From contig CALHWU010000084.1 in NCBI GenBank assembly GCA_938039795.1, positions 1-9,885 on the forward strand: a DNA stretch of 9,885 nucleotides, given 5' to 3'. Below the pieces are notes generated by a model. It had not been told where the DNA came from and did not search any database. It worked only from the letters and a program-made list of their open reading frames with translations. A program made the translations under genes and the position numbers. Within the stretch, counting starts at the first letter, position 1. Each line of letters starts with the position of its first letter. The stretch is from an uncultured Muribaculaceae bacterium. Its GTDB lineage: Bacteria; Bacteroidota; Bacteroidia; Bacteroidales; Muribaculaceae. Positions 1 through 6,697 of this stretch are shown here, piece after piece.

Positions 1-2
1 AC

Positions 3-503
3 CCCGAAGAGGTGATTGACTTCGCTACCCGCACAGGTTGCGACAGCCTCGCTATCTCGATCGGCACATCGCACGGCGCATACAAATTCACCCCCGAGCA
101 GTGCACACGCAACGCAGAGGGCCGTCTCGTTCCGCCGCCCCTGGCATTCGACGTGCTCGACGGTGTCATGGAGAAGCTCCCCGGATTCCCCATCGTGCTC
201 CACGGCTCTTCGTCGGTGCCCCAGGAGTATGTCGACATCATCAACAAATACGGCGGCAAGCTGCCCGATGCCATCGGTATTCCCGAAGAGGAGCTCCGCA
301 AGGCTGCCAAGAGCGCAGTATGCAAGATCAACATCGACTCCGACAGCCGTCTGGCCATGACAGCCGCTGTGCGTGAGGTGTTCGCCACCAAGCCCGGTGA
401 GTTCGACCCGCGCAAGTATCTCGGCCCGGCCCGCGACGAGATGGAGAAGCTCTACAAGCACAAGATCGTCAATGTGCTTGGCAGCAACGGCAAAGCTGAG
501 TAA
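3..503 (+). CDS. fba: Class II fructose-1,6-bisphosphate aldolase, C-terminal half (5' end outside window)
   Basis: This glycolytic and gluconeogenic enzyme reversibly cleaves fructose-1,6-bisphosphate to DHAP and glyceraldehyde-3-phosphate in the cytoplasm, using a divalent metal. The reading frame is open from the left edge and ends with TAA at 501-503, so about 166 residues are visible. Class II hallmarks in order are G-T-S-H-G-A-Y-K-F (His codon at 72-74), I-V-L-H-G-S-S (His codon at 201-203) and the phosphate-binding K-I-N-I-D-S-D-S-R stretch near 325-350. The two histidines match the family's metal ligands. The C-terminal segment (F-D-P-R-K-Y then the E-K-L-Y-K-H-K region) is typical of the longer class II aldolases of about 330 residues. 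The GTG at 12 is an internal Val codon, not a start. The gene is followed by a strong terminator and converges on the sensor kinase gene. The family assignment is near certain. Confidence 0.95.
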   Translation, partial: PEEVIDFATRTGCDSLAISIGTSHGAYKFTPEQCTRNAEGRLVPPPLAFDVLDGVMEKLPGFPIVLHGSSSVPQEYVDIINKYGGKLPDAIGIPEEELRKAAKSAVCKINIDSDSRLAMTAAVREVFATKPGEFDPRKYLGPARDEMEKLYKHKIVNVLGSNGKAE

Positions 504-533
504 GCAGAGATCCGCAAGGACTTGATAAAGACG

Positions 534-570
534 GGCGCTGTGTCAGAATCCTGACACAGCGCCTTTTTTT
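534..570 (+). terminator. Intrinsic terminator of the aldolase gene
   Basis: A perfect 13-bp stem (534-546 paired with 551-563) with a four-base AATC loop is followed at once by seven T residues (564-570). It begins 31 bases after the aldolase stop codon. Stem length, GC content and T run make this a classical rho-independent terminator for the + strand. On the - strand no T run follows the stem, so it should act in one direction only. Confidence 0.93.
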
Positions 571-580
571 ACATGATAGT

Positions 581-631
581 GAGGGCGTAGTCATGACGGT
601 ACGGACTGACCGTGGTTATGACGACGCCCTC
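581..631 (-). repeat. Imperfect palindrome downstream of the sensor kinase gene, possible 3'-end hairpin
   Basis: The arm 581-600 pairs with 609-631 around an eight-base loop. The outer 8 bp (GAGGGCGT) are perfect; further in are one mismatch, one G/T-type position and a three-base bulge, then ACGGT pairs with ACCGT. It lies nine bases after the sensor kinase stop codon on the - strand, a position suited to ending or stabilising that transcript. No T run follows on either strand, so it is not a standard intrinsic terminator. It could also be a dispersed palindromic element, which one window cannot show. Confidence 0.5.
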
Positions 632-639
632 TTGCTGTT

Positions 640-2811
640 TTATTTGCTGATGCTGTCGGACTTCAGCGCGGCCGGCTGCGCCGTCTTGCCGTCAAGGGGA
701 ATGGTGAAGATGAAGCGGGCTCCGCGGGTGTAGGTGGTGTCGAGCCTGACGTCTCCCCCGAGGAGGCGCGCCACCTGTCGGCTGATGCTCAGTCCGAGTC
801 CCCAGCCCTGGGTCGACGGATTGGCCTTTTCGTAGCGTTCGAATATTTTCTCCTCCATTCCGTCGGGCACTCCCGTGCCGGTGTCGGTGACGGCGATCGA
901 AAGGGTCGATGAGTCGTCATCTATGTAAGTTGACAGCGTGACGCTTCCATGGGCCGTGAATTTTATGGCATTCTGGAGCAGGTTAACGATCACCTGCTCC
1001 ACGCGCCGTGGGTCGGTGTCGACGATGAGGTCGGCCGGACAATTGCCTTGGTCGAAGGAGAGAGTGACCGCAGGATTCACTTTGCGCCTTACGCATTCGA
1101 GGGCTGTATGACACGAGTCCTCGATCCTGACCGGCCGGCGGTTTATGCTCAGACGTGAGTTGTCGGCTTCCGACAGGTCGAGCACGTCGTTGATGAGCGT
1201 CTGTATCAGCTCTGTATTGAGCGACACGATGTCGACGTAGGTCTGCAGATAGCGGCGCTTGCTGTCGTCGATGTTGTCGGCGATAAGCTGCGTATATCCT
1301 GAAATGGCATCGAGAGGATCGCGCACCTCATGGCTCATGTTGGCGATGAATTCGTTGCGAGCCCGGCCTGCCTTTCGTGCCCGGTCCTGCGCTTCCACGA
1401 GATCGCGCTGCGCTGTGGCGAGCGAGTCGCGCTGTACTTCGAGTTTGGTGTTGGAAGCCTTGAGCTTCCTCGATAATCCGCGCGCATGGATATAGAGCCT
1501 GTAGAGTGCGATGGTGACGATGGCGAGTACGGCCAGTGCGGCTGCCGTAATGATCAGACGGGTCTGGTGAGATGATATGATGCTTTCGCGCGCTTCGAGT
1601 TCGGCGCTGTTGCGCTCTGATTTGAGTTTGTCCACCTCGTAAAGCACGTTGAGCTCGCGATAGCGTTCTTCGCTTTTTGATGCGAGCAGCTGTTCGAGCA
1701 GCTTATTGCGCAGTCGCGCCGTAGCCAGCAGGGTAGTGCTGTCGCCTGTTGCCTCTGCGGCTTCTTCCAGAAATCTGAATATCTTGTGACGGTTGAAGCT
1801 TTTGATCGGTTCGGTGGCCGGATCAAGATATGGCTTCAGCAGTGGCAGCGCTTCGGCATAGCGGCCTGTGGCCATGTCATAATATATGTCGGCGAGGTGA
1901 TTTTTGCTGATGTCGGCGGCTACATCGGCATCTTCCCTCGCGAGATTCCTGATCGAGTCGGCGTAAGCCTTGATCTCTCGGGCGCTCAGTGCCGGATAGT
2001 TGCTGAGCATGCGTCGGTAGCAGATATATTTATATGTGCGGTAATTGCGGTTGGTGCGTCCCTGGCTGTGGTAGCGCTTCTGGAGTTCGTCGATGAGCAG
2101 CAGAAGTCTTTTGTCGCTCTGCACCGCGCGGCCGTATAGTTCGGCTTCGGTATAGATGATGCCCGCGTGGGTATAGTACATGTTGGGCACGGCCTGACTC
2201 TGCCAGTCGCACTCTCTGATGATTTTTTCGGCCTGCGACATGTATTTTCCAAGCACCTCACCGCGGCTCATCTGGCTCAGATAGATGCAAAGACTGTAGT
2301 AGAGCTCGAGCTGTTCGAGCTGATCTGCAGGCAAATCCTTGGTGATCCTCTGTATGATGTCGCTTATGGCTTTGTCGCGCTGATCGTCGGTGATATCCTG
2401 GGCTGTAGTATAGATGATCAGGAGTCTGATGAATAATTCAGTTTCACGGCGGTCGGGCGATAGTGGATGGCGTTTCACTTCATTGAGCACGATCCGCTGT
2501 ATGGAATCGTTGCCGTTGTAGCAATTGGATATCTGTCTCAACAGGTCGAGCTGTACGCTCTCGGGAGCATTGGCCCGCTGTGCAAGGGTATAGATCGGAT
2601 GGTTGAGGTTGTTTCTGCCGTTTCTGTCTGACGCGTCGTAGAGGTGAAGTAGGGTCTGGAGGCTGTCGGCTGGTGTAGTGGCTTGTGAGAGACGGCGCAA
2701 GAGACTGTCGGCGGGTTGCGACAACCGGGCCGCATTACTGCAGGGCGCCGGTAGTAGCATGCTGGCAAGCAAGACTGCGAGTGATAGGAGAGATAGTCTG
2801 TATTGTTTCAT
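640..2811 (-). CDS. Membrane sensor histidine kinase with periplasmic helical-repeat (TPR-like) sensor region
   Basis: The 723-residue protein begins with a signal sequence (residues 1-27, hydrophobic core 7-20, likely cleavage after S-N-A). An all-helical region of about 380 residues looks like degenerate tetratricopeptide repeats (for example G-R-Y-A-E-A-L-P-L-L at 316-325). A short coiled coil (380-412), one membrane span (about 419-441) and a second coiled coil (446-483) follow. The HisKA H-box has the phospho-acceptor His494 (M-S-H-E-V-R-D-P-L). The HATPase domain shows an N-box (N610, N614), G1 (D643-T-G-T-G) and G2 (G669-W-G-L-G-L). The predicted layout is a periplasmic sensor and a cytoplasmic kinase. 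There is no receiver or output domain and no response-regulator gene in the window, so its partner and signal are unknown. The ATG at 2811 fits the signal peptide and the upstream promoter. Asp498 replaces the usual Thr/Asn of the H-box. Confidence 0.92.
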   Translation of the reverse strand: MKQYRLSLLSLAVLLASMLLPAPCSNAARLSQPADSLLRRLSQATTPADSLQTLLHLYDASDRNGRNNLNHPIYTLAQRANAPESVQLDLLRQISNCYNGNDSIQRIVLNEVKRHPLSPDRRETELFIRLLIIYTTAQDITDDQRDKAISDIIQRITKDLPADQLEQLELYYSLCIYLSQMSRGEVLGKYMSQAEKIIRECDWQSQAVPNMYYTHAGIIYTEAELYGRAVQSDKRLLLLIDELQKRYHSQGRTNRNYRTYKYICYRRMLSNYPALSAREIKAYADSIRNLAREDADVAADISKNHLADIYYDMATGRYAEALPLLKPYLDPATEPIKSFNRHKIFRFLEEAAEATGDSTTLLATARLRNKLLEQLLASKSEERYRELNVLYEVDKLKSERNSAELEARESIISSHQTRLIITAAALAVLAIVTIALYRLYIHARGLSRKLKASNTKLEVQRDSLATAQRDLVEAQDRARKAGRARNEFIANMSHEVRDPLDAISGYTQLIADNIDDSKRRYLQTYVDIVSLNTELIQTLINDVLDLSEADNSRLSINRRPVRIEDSCHTALECVRRKVNPAVTLSFDQGNCPADLIVDTDPRRVEQVIVNLLQNAIKFTAHGSVTLSTYIDDDSSTLSIAVTDTGTGVPDGMEEKIFERYEKANPSTQGWGLGLSISRQVARLLGGDVRLDTTYTRGARFIFTIPLDGKTAQPAALKSDSISK

Positions 2812-2844
2812 ATTGTTGAGGTGAGGCTACAGTAGTGTCGTCTG

Positions 2845-2875
2845 CAAAGCTACAAATTTGGCTTCGCTAATGCAA
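2845..2875 (-). promoter_or_regulatory. Bacteroidetes-type -33/-7 promoter for the sensor kinase gene
   Basis: Read on the - strand, TTG (2875-2873) is followed after exactly 20 bases by TAGCTTTG (2852-2845). This matches the Bacteroidetes primary sigma consensus of TTTG, a 19-21 base spacer, then TAnnTTTG. Transcription would start near 2838, leaving a leader of roughly 27 bases before the ATG at 2811. The spacer contains the perfect palindrome CAAATTTG (2853-2860), which could be an operator or chance. Confidence 0.7.
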
Positions 2876-2915
2876 GTCCTCCCGCACAAAATATTTTTTT
2901 GTTTTTTTATTGATC

Positions 2916-2965
2916 GGATCCGAACTTTCTGTAGGTGTCGTTTGTTGATTTACAAAGGATCCGAA
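2916..2965. repeat. Direct repeat of GGATCCGAA between the divergent genes
   Basis: The nine-base word GGATCCGAA occurs at 2916-2924 and 2957-2965. The start-to-start distance is 41 bases, close to four DNA turns. The pair lies upstream of the nitroreductase start, next to a T-rich stretch (2892-2910). Same-face spacing would suit a dimeric regulator, but the words are short and there are only two. I found no convincing -33/-7 promoter for the nitroreductase gene in this interval. Confidence 0.3.
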
Positions 2966-3008
2966 GTGGATCTGTCAACTAATCCAACCATCACAAGCTT
3001 ACAAGCGC

Positions 3009-3755
3009 ATGAAAACTGTAAAAGACACCCTTCTTCAGCGACGCAGTGTGCGCCGCTATGAGCGTGAGCCTATCCCGGCCGATACTATGGATTTCATTTA
3101 TGAAGCCATACGCAATACTCCTACCAGCTACAACGGACAGCAATTTTCGGTGATAGATGTGACAGATCAGACTGTCAAGGAGAGAATTTATGAGCTGACC
3201 GGTCAGAAACAGGCCAAGACCTGCGCCCACTTCATGCTCTTCTGTGCCGACTACCATAAGATCCGTGTCATAGCCAGCGAAAAGGATCTGGATATGCCCG
3301 ATTTCGAGCATACGCTCGACGGAGTGATCGTAGGAGTTGTCGATGCTACTCTCGCCATGATGAGCGCTCTGACGGCGGCCGAATCGTCAGGGCTCGGTAC
3401 ATGCTGCATAGGATATGCACGCACAGCGTCGCCCGAGGCGATATCAAGGTTGCTCTGTCTCCCCAAGGGGGTGTTTGTAGTGTGCGGTCTGGCTCTCGGA
3501 GTGCCACGCGAGCATCCTGATCTGAAACCGAAGCAGCCGGTGGAGCTGACTATCCATTCCGACAGATACCGGGAGGAGGGAATGGCAGAGAATCTGATGG
3601 CTTACGACAGTGTGGTCAGCGAATACAACCAGACCCGGGAGGGAACAAAGACCGACAATGACTGGGCTTCCCATATTATCGACTATTACCGTCAGGCCAT
3701 GTCGTACCGCATGCTCGACGCCATACGCCGTCGCGGTTTCGATATCGACAGCTGA
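3009..3755 (+). CDS. NfsA-like NAD(P)H-dependent flavin nitroreductase
   Basis: This 248-residue protein belongs to the nitroreductase superfamily, close to the NfsA/FRP type (E. coli NfsA is 240 residues). These are cytoplasmic FMN homodimers that pass electrons from NAD(P)H to nitro-compounds, quinones or flavins. Visible FMN-site features are R-R-S-V-R-R at 11-16, N-T-P-T-S-Y-N-G-Q-Q at 36-45 and G-L-G-T-C-C-I-G at 128-135. G-L-A-L-G-V-P at 160-166 followed by H-P-D-L-K-P matches the NfsA signature. The C-terminal Y-D-S...E-Y-N-Q-T-R and D-W-A-S-H-I segments also follow NfsA. The ATG at 3009 starts directly at the family's N terminus; no Shine-Dalgarno is visible. It stands alone, divergent from the sensor kinase and convergent with the fucose operon. 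The physiological substrate cannot be read from the sequence. Enzymes of this type can activate nitroimidazole drugs, but that is general family knowledge. Confidence 0.9.
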   Translation: MKTVKDTLLQRRSVRRYEREPIPADTMDFIYEAIRNTPTSYNGQQFSVIDVTDQTVKERIYELTGQKQAKTCAHFMLFCADYHKIRVIASEKDLDMPDFEHTLDGVIVGVVDATLAMMSALTAAESSGLGTCCIGYARTASPEAISRLLCLPKGVFVVCGLALGVPREHPDLKPKQPVELTIHSDRYREEGMAENLMAYDSVVSEYNQTREGTKTDNDWASHIIDYYRQAMSYRMLDAIRRRGFDIDS

Positions 3756-3762
3756 TACATCA

Positions 3763-3776
3763 ACAAGTAGACTTGT
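3763..3776. repeat. Short inverted repeat after the nitroreductase gene
   Basis: ACAAGT (3763-3768) and ACTTGT (3771-3776) form a 6-bp inverted repeat around AG, eight bases after the nitroreductase stop codon. The two-base gap is too tight for a full RNA hairpin, so a protein-binding site or chance is as likely. It sits just before the much stronger hairpin at 3784-3820. Confidence 0.3.
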
Positions 3777-3783
3777 AGCAGTA

Positions 3784-3820
3784 CGACAAGGGCTTGCCGC
3801 ATAATGGCAAGCCCTTGTCG
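3784..3820. terminator. Strong hairpin between convergent genes, candidate bidirectional terminator
   Basis: A perfect 15-bp stem (3784-3798 with 3806-3820) encloses a seven-base loop. It lies 28 bases after the nitroreductase stop and 116 bases beyond the fucP stop, so it could mark the transcript end for both. Neither strand has a T run after the stem, so termination would need another factor, or the hairpin may serve as a block against 3' exonuclease. The hairpin is certain; its role is inferred from position. Confidence 0.6.
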
Positions 3821-3827
3821 GCTGTAT

Positions 3828-3935
3828 GGTGAGATTTCCGCCTGTGCTCAGTATGTGGTGGGGAATATCCGTCGGATCCACGATGTAGAAATCGGCGGCA
3901 TCCTGCGTCGGAGAGACTGTCGTGGTGGAATGAAG
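3828..3935 (-). other. Coding-like stretch after fucP, possible gene remnant
   Basis: Immediately after the fucP stop, one - strand frame reads about 36 residues that look like ordinary protein (for example D-A-A-D-F-Y-I-V-D-P-T-D-I-P-H-H-I-L), with codon choice like the neighbouring genes. The frame stays open into the nitroreductase gene on the other strand, which is clearly antisense there. A start is possible only inside fucP (ATG at 3968). The stretch has no recognisable family. It may be the leftover of a gene lost between fucP and the hairpin, or a chance effect of high GC. Confidence 0.25.
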
Positions 3936-3936
3936 G

Positions 3937-5253
3937 TTATTGTCGGGAGCGCATGGTGCGTAGGCCATAGCAGGTGACCACGATGAAGCATATCAGCGGC
4001 AGGCAGAAGCTTGCGTTGACGGCTGCCATCGGGCCGATATGGCCCAGGTCGATGATGCTGCCCTGAAGAGGCGGCATGAGCGCGCCGCCCACTATAGCCA
4101 TTACCAGGAATGCTGCTCCGAGCGATGTGTCCTCATGGTCGGCCTTGCTGAGAGCTATGCCGTAGATGCTCGGGAACATGATCGACATGAACGCCGATAT
4201 GGCCACAAGGCATATGAGTCCGGCAAATCCTTCTATCAGTATGGTGCCGAGGGTGCATACGCTCGCTCCGACACCGAATATGGCGAGCAGCTTGGCGGGA
4301 CGTACGTATCGCATGACGAATGTGCCGACGAAGCGGAACGTCAGCGCAAGCCCCATGGCGAGTATGTTGTAGTTCTGCGCCGTGGCTTTGTCGATGCCGA
4401 GATTGTCGGCATACTGGATGATGAATGTCCACACCATTATCTGGGCGGCTACGTAGAACACCTGGGTGATGACCCCCAGCCGGTAGTCGACGTTTTTCCA
4501 CAGTTTCATCAGGGTGTGACGGAATGCTAGCGGAGTGCGGTCGTCGTTTTTGCCTGGCATCTTCACGCAGGCGATGATGACGAACATCACGAGCACCAAC
4601 AGGCCGATGGCCACATACGGATCGCGTATGACGGCGAGGTCGTGGGTGCGGATGGCGGCTTTTTCGGCTGCATCGAGTGAAGGGAAGATGATCTGTCCGG
4701 CGGCGTCGCGGCGGTCGGAGATCAGGTTGGGGAGCACGATAAGCGATGCCACCGCCATGCCCGACAGGGATCCGACGGGATTGAACGCCTGAGCGAGATT
4801 GAGGCGCCGCGTGGCGTTTGACTGGTCGCCGAGCGACAGGATATAGGGATTGGCTGTGGTCTCAAGGAAAGCCAGTCCGAATGTCAGTACGTAGAGCGAA
4901 ATGCAGAAAAACGAGAATTCCTGGAAGTCGGCTGCCGGAATGAACAGGAAAGCGCCGACGGCATACAGTCCCAGCCCGATCAGTATGCCGGTCTTGTAGC
5001 TGTAGCGGCGGATGAAGAGAGCTGCGGGTATGGCCATGGTGGCATAGCCGCCATAGAAGGCGAACTGCACCATCGAGGCCTTGGCGGCCGACAGCTCCAT
5101 GACGGTCTGGAATGCGGCCACCATGGGATTCGTTATGTCATTGGCAAATCCCCATAGTGCGAAGAGGAAGGTGATGAGTATGAATGTCAGCAGATAGCGT
5201 CGCGGCACGAGTGGCGGACGCGGCATTGTTGCCGACGTGCGGTCGTTGTTCAT
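3937..5253 (-). CDS. fucP: L-fucose:H+ symporter, MFS FucP family
   Basis: A 438-residue inner-membrane transporter with about 12 hydrophobic segments (first at 20-38, last at 412-430) and a long central loop near 178-210 that separates the two six-helix halves. FucP-family signatures are W-G-F-A-N-D-I-T-N-P-M at 34-44, F-L-E-T-T-A-N-P-Y at 129-137, A-Q-A-F-N-P-V-G at 154-161, F-P-S-I-Y-G-I-A-L at 360-368 and G-G-A-L-M-P-P-L-Q-G at 389-398. Asp39 and Glu131 occupy the places of E. coli FucP Asp46 and Glu135, the residues of the proton/substrate path, so active symport is expected. It is the last gene of the fucose operon, starting 37 bases after the kinase stop. Relatives carry glucose, galactose or other sugars; fucose is assigned from the adjacent fucI, fucA and kinase genes. 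The 10-20 residues before the first helix leave the exact start slightly open. Confidence 0.92.
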   Translation of the reverse strand: MNNDRTSATMPRPPLVPRRYLLTFILITFLFALWGFANDITNPMVAAFQTVMELSAAKASMVQFAFYGGYATMAIPAALFIRRYSYKTGILIGLGLYAVGAFLFIPAADFQEFSFFCISLYVLTFGLAFLETTANPYILSLGDQSNATRRLNLAQAFNPVGSLSGMAVASLIVLPNLISDRRDAAGQIIFPSLDAAEKAAIRTHDLAVIRDPYVAIGLLVLVMFVIIACVKMPGKNDDRTPLAFRHTLMKLWKNVDYRLGVITQVFYVAAQIMVWTFIIQYADNLGIDKATAQNYNILAMGLALTFRFVGTFVMRYVRPAKLLAIFGVGASVCTLGTILIEGFAGLICLVAISAFMSIMFPSIYGIALSKADHEDTSLGAAFLVMAIVGGALMPPLQGSIIDLGHIGPMAAVNASFCLPLICFIVVTCYGLRTMRSRQ

Positions 5254-5290
5254 GGGTTGAAGTGGTAGGAAAATAGGTTTTGACGGTTGA

Positions 5291-6697
5291 TTAGAGCTGT
5301 CGGATGGCGGTGACCTCCTGTTTGGTCTTTATCTGGCCGGCCGTGATGGCCTGAAGCATGATATTGCCTATGGCGGTGGCTTCGGACGGGCCGGCATAGA
5401 CTTTCAGACCGGTGGCTTCGGCTGTCATCGCGTTGAGCAGGCGGTTGTTGGATCCTCCTCCGATGATCTGCAGCGCTTCGAGCGGGCGGGGCAACAGCGG
5501 ATTGACCTGTTCCACGGCCTTGCGGTAGCGTTCGGCGAGGGAGCGGCATACGCACCTCACATACTCGCCGCGTGTCGAGGGCGCGGTCTGTCCGGTCTCG
5601 CGGCAGTAGTCGGCGATAGTGCGCTCCATGGCGTCGGGACGTGAGAAGCGGGGGTCGTCGACATCGATCATGGCAGTGTCGGCGGCCGCTTCCGCTTCGT
5701 CGGTCAGACGCGCCCATCCCGGATCCTCTCCGCGCTCGCGCCATTCTGCGGCCAGACGCTGGAGTATCCACAGTCCGGTGATGTTCTGCAGAAGGAGTGT
5801 CTTGCCTCCGACTCCTCCTTCGTTGGAGAATCCGGCCCGGCGCGCTTCATCGGTCAGCACCGGCTCGTCAAGCTCCACTCCGAGCAGCGACCATGTGCCT
5901 GAACTCAGGAAGGCGGCGCGGTCGGCCGCATAGTTGCGGGGCGATGCGAAGGCGGCGCTTGCTGTGTCGTGAGATCCTACAGCTACGACCTTTACATCGC
6001 GGCTTAATCCTGTAGCCTCGGCCACACGGGGAGTTATAGGGCCAACGACGGTGCCCGGCATTGTGATCGGGCAGAAGAGCTCTGGGCGCAGCCCCATGCG
6101 GCGTATCAGCGGTTCGTTCCACCGGCGTGTGCGGGCGTCGAGCAGCTCTGAAGTCGATGCGATCGTATACTCGTTGATTTCCCGGCCTGTAAGGAAATAG
6201 GTGAGCAGGTCGGGGGTGAATAGCAGACGGCGCGCGATATCGAGTTTCGGGTCGTCGGCACGCTTCATCGACATCAGACGGTAGATGGTGTTGATGGGGA
6301 GCACCTGTATGCCTGCCTCGGAATAGTGGGCCTCGGGCGATTCTTCATGCGCGAAGATCTCGGGAAGTCCCTCGGTGTGGGTGTCGCGGTAGCATACCGG
6401 CATGCCGGCGAGCTGTCCGGTGGAGTCGATCAGACCGAAGTCCACGCCCCATGTGTCGATGCCCACCGACACCACGTCGAGCCCTTCGCGGGCGGCCTTG
6501 GCGAGCCCCTCGATCATGTCGGCGTAGAGCGACGGGAAATCCCATACGAAATAGTCGCCCAGCTGCACCGGGCGGTTGGCGAACCGGTGGATCTCTCTGA
6601 ACTCAAGGCAATAGCCGGAGCCATCCGGCCGGAGGGTGCCGGCGATGACGCGCCCGCTCCCTCCGCCGAAATCGGCTGCTAAATATGTCGGATTCAT
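5291..6697 (-). CDS. fucK: L-fuculokinase of the rhamnulokinase (RhaB-like) FGGY family
   Basis: A 468-residue cytoplasmic sugar kinase that, by context, makes L-fuculose-1-phosphate from L-fuculose and ATP. The sequence is of the rhamnulokinase type: A-A-D-F-G-G-G-S-G-R at 7-16, G-D-Y-F-V-W-D at 47-53, G-I-D-T-W-G-V-D-F-G at 79-88, Y-R-D-T-H-T at 103-108, and G-S-H-D-T-A-S-A at 241-248, where Asp244 fits the catalytic base. S-S-G-T-W-S-L-L-G at 265-273 and the nucleotide-site I-I-G-G-G-S-N-N at 411-418 follow. Length matches the family (E. coli RhaB is 489). Its ATG shares ATGA with the fucA stop, implying translational coupling, and fucP follows after 37 bases. No rhamnose gene is present. 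Rhamnulose phosphorylation cannot be excluded, and one enzyme could serve both sugars. Annotation pipelines may call it rhamnulokinase. Confidence 0.9.
   Translation of the reverse strand: MNPTYLAADFGGGSGRVIAGTLRPDGSGYCLEFREIHRFANRPVQLGDYFVWDFPSLYADMIEGLAKAAREGLDVVSVGIDTWGVDFGLIDSTGQLAGMPVCYRDTHTEGLPEIFAHEESPEAHYSEAGIQVLPINTIYRLMSMKRADDPKLDIARRLLFTPDLLTYFLTGREINEYTIASTSELLDARTRRWNEPLIRRMGLRPELFCPITMPGTVVGPITPRVAEATGLSRDVKVVAVGSHDTASAAFASPRNYAADRAAFLSSGTWSLLGVELDEPVLTDEARRAGFSNEGGVGGKTLLLQNITGLWILQRLAAEWRERGEDPGWARLTDEAEAAADTAMIDVDDPRFSRPDAMERTIADYCRETGQTAPSTRGEYVRCVCRSLAERYRKAVEQVNPLLPRPLEALQIIGGGSNNRLLNAMTAEATGLKVYAGPSEATAIGNIMLQAITAGQIKTKQEVTAIRQL

Noticed and set aside
12..14. GTG at the left edge as an aldolase start
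   Set aside because: The frame is open upstream to the window edge and the residues before it fit the family, so it is an internal Val codon of a gene cut by the window.
534..563. Aldolase terminator acting also for the sensor kinase
   Set aside because: On the - strand the stem is followed by mixed sequence, not a T run, so a two-way role is not supported by sequence.
3444..3968. - strand open frame overlapping the fucP end and the nitroreductase gene
   Set aside because: Most of it is antisense to the nitroreductase and its start lies inside fucP. Only the short intergenic part looks coding, and that is reported separately as a possible remnant.
4039..4530. + strand open frame opposite fucP
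   Set aside because: Antisense to the conserved transmembrane protein; residue content is charged and low in hydrophobics, typical of a shadow frame, and it has no family resemblance.
5250..5771. - strand Arg-rich open frame overlapping the kinase gene
   Set aside because: Same strand but a different frame from the kinase, very rich in Arg, Pro, His and Ser, with no family motif. The kinase frame is clearly the real one.
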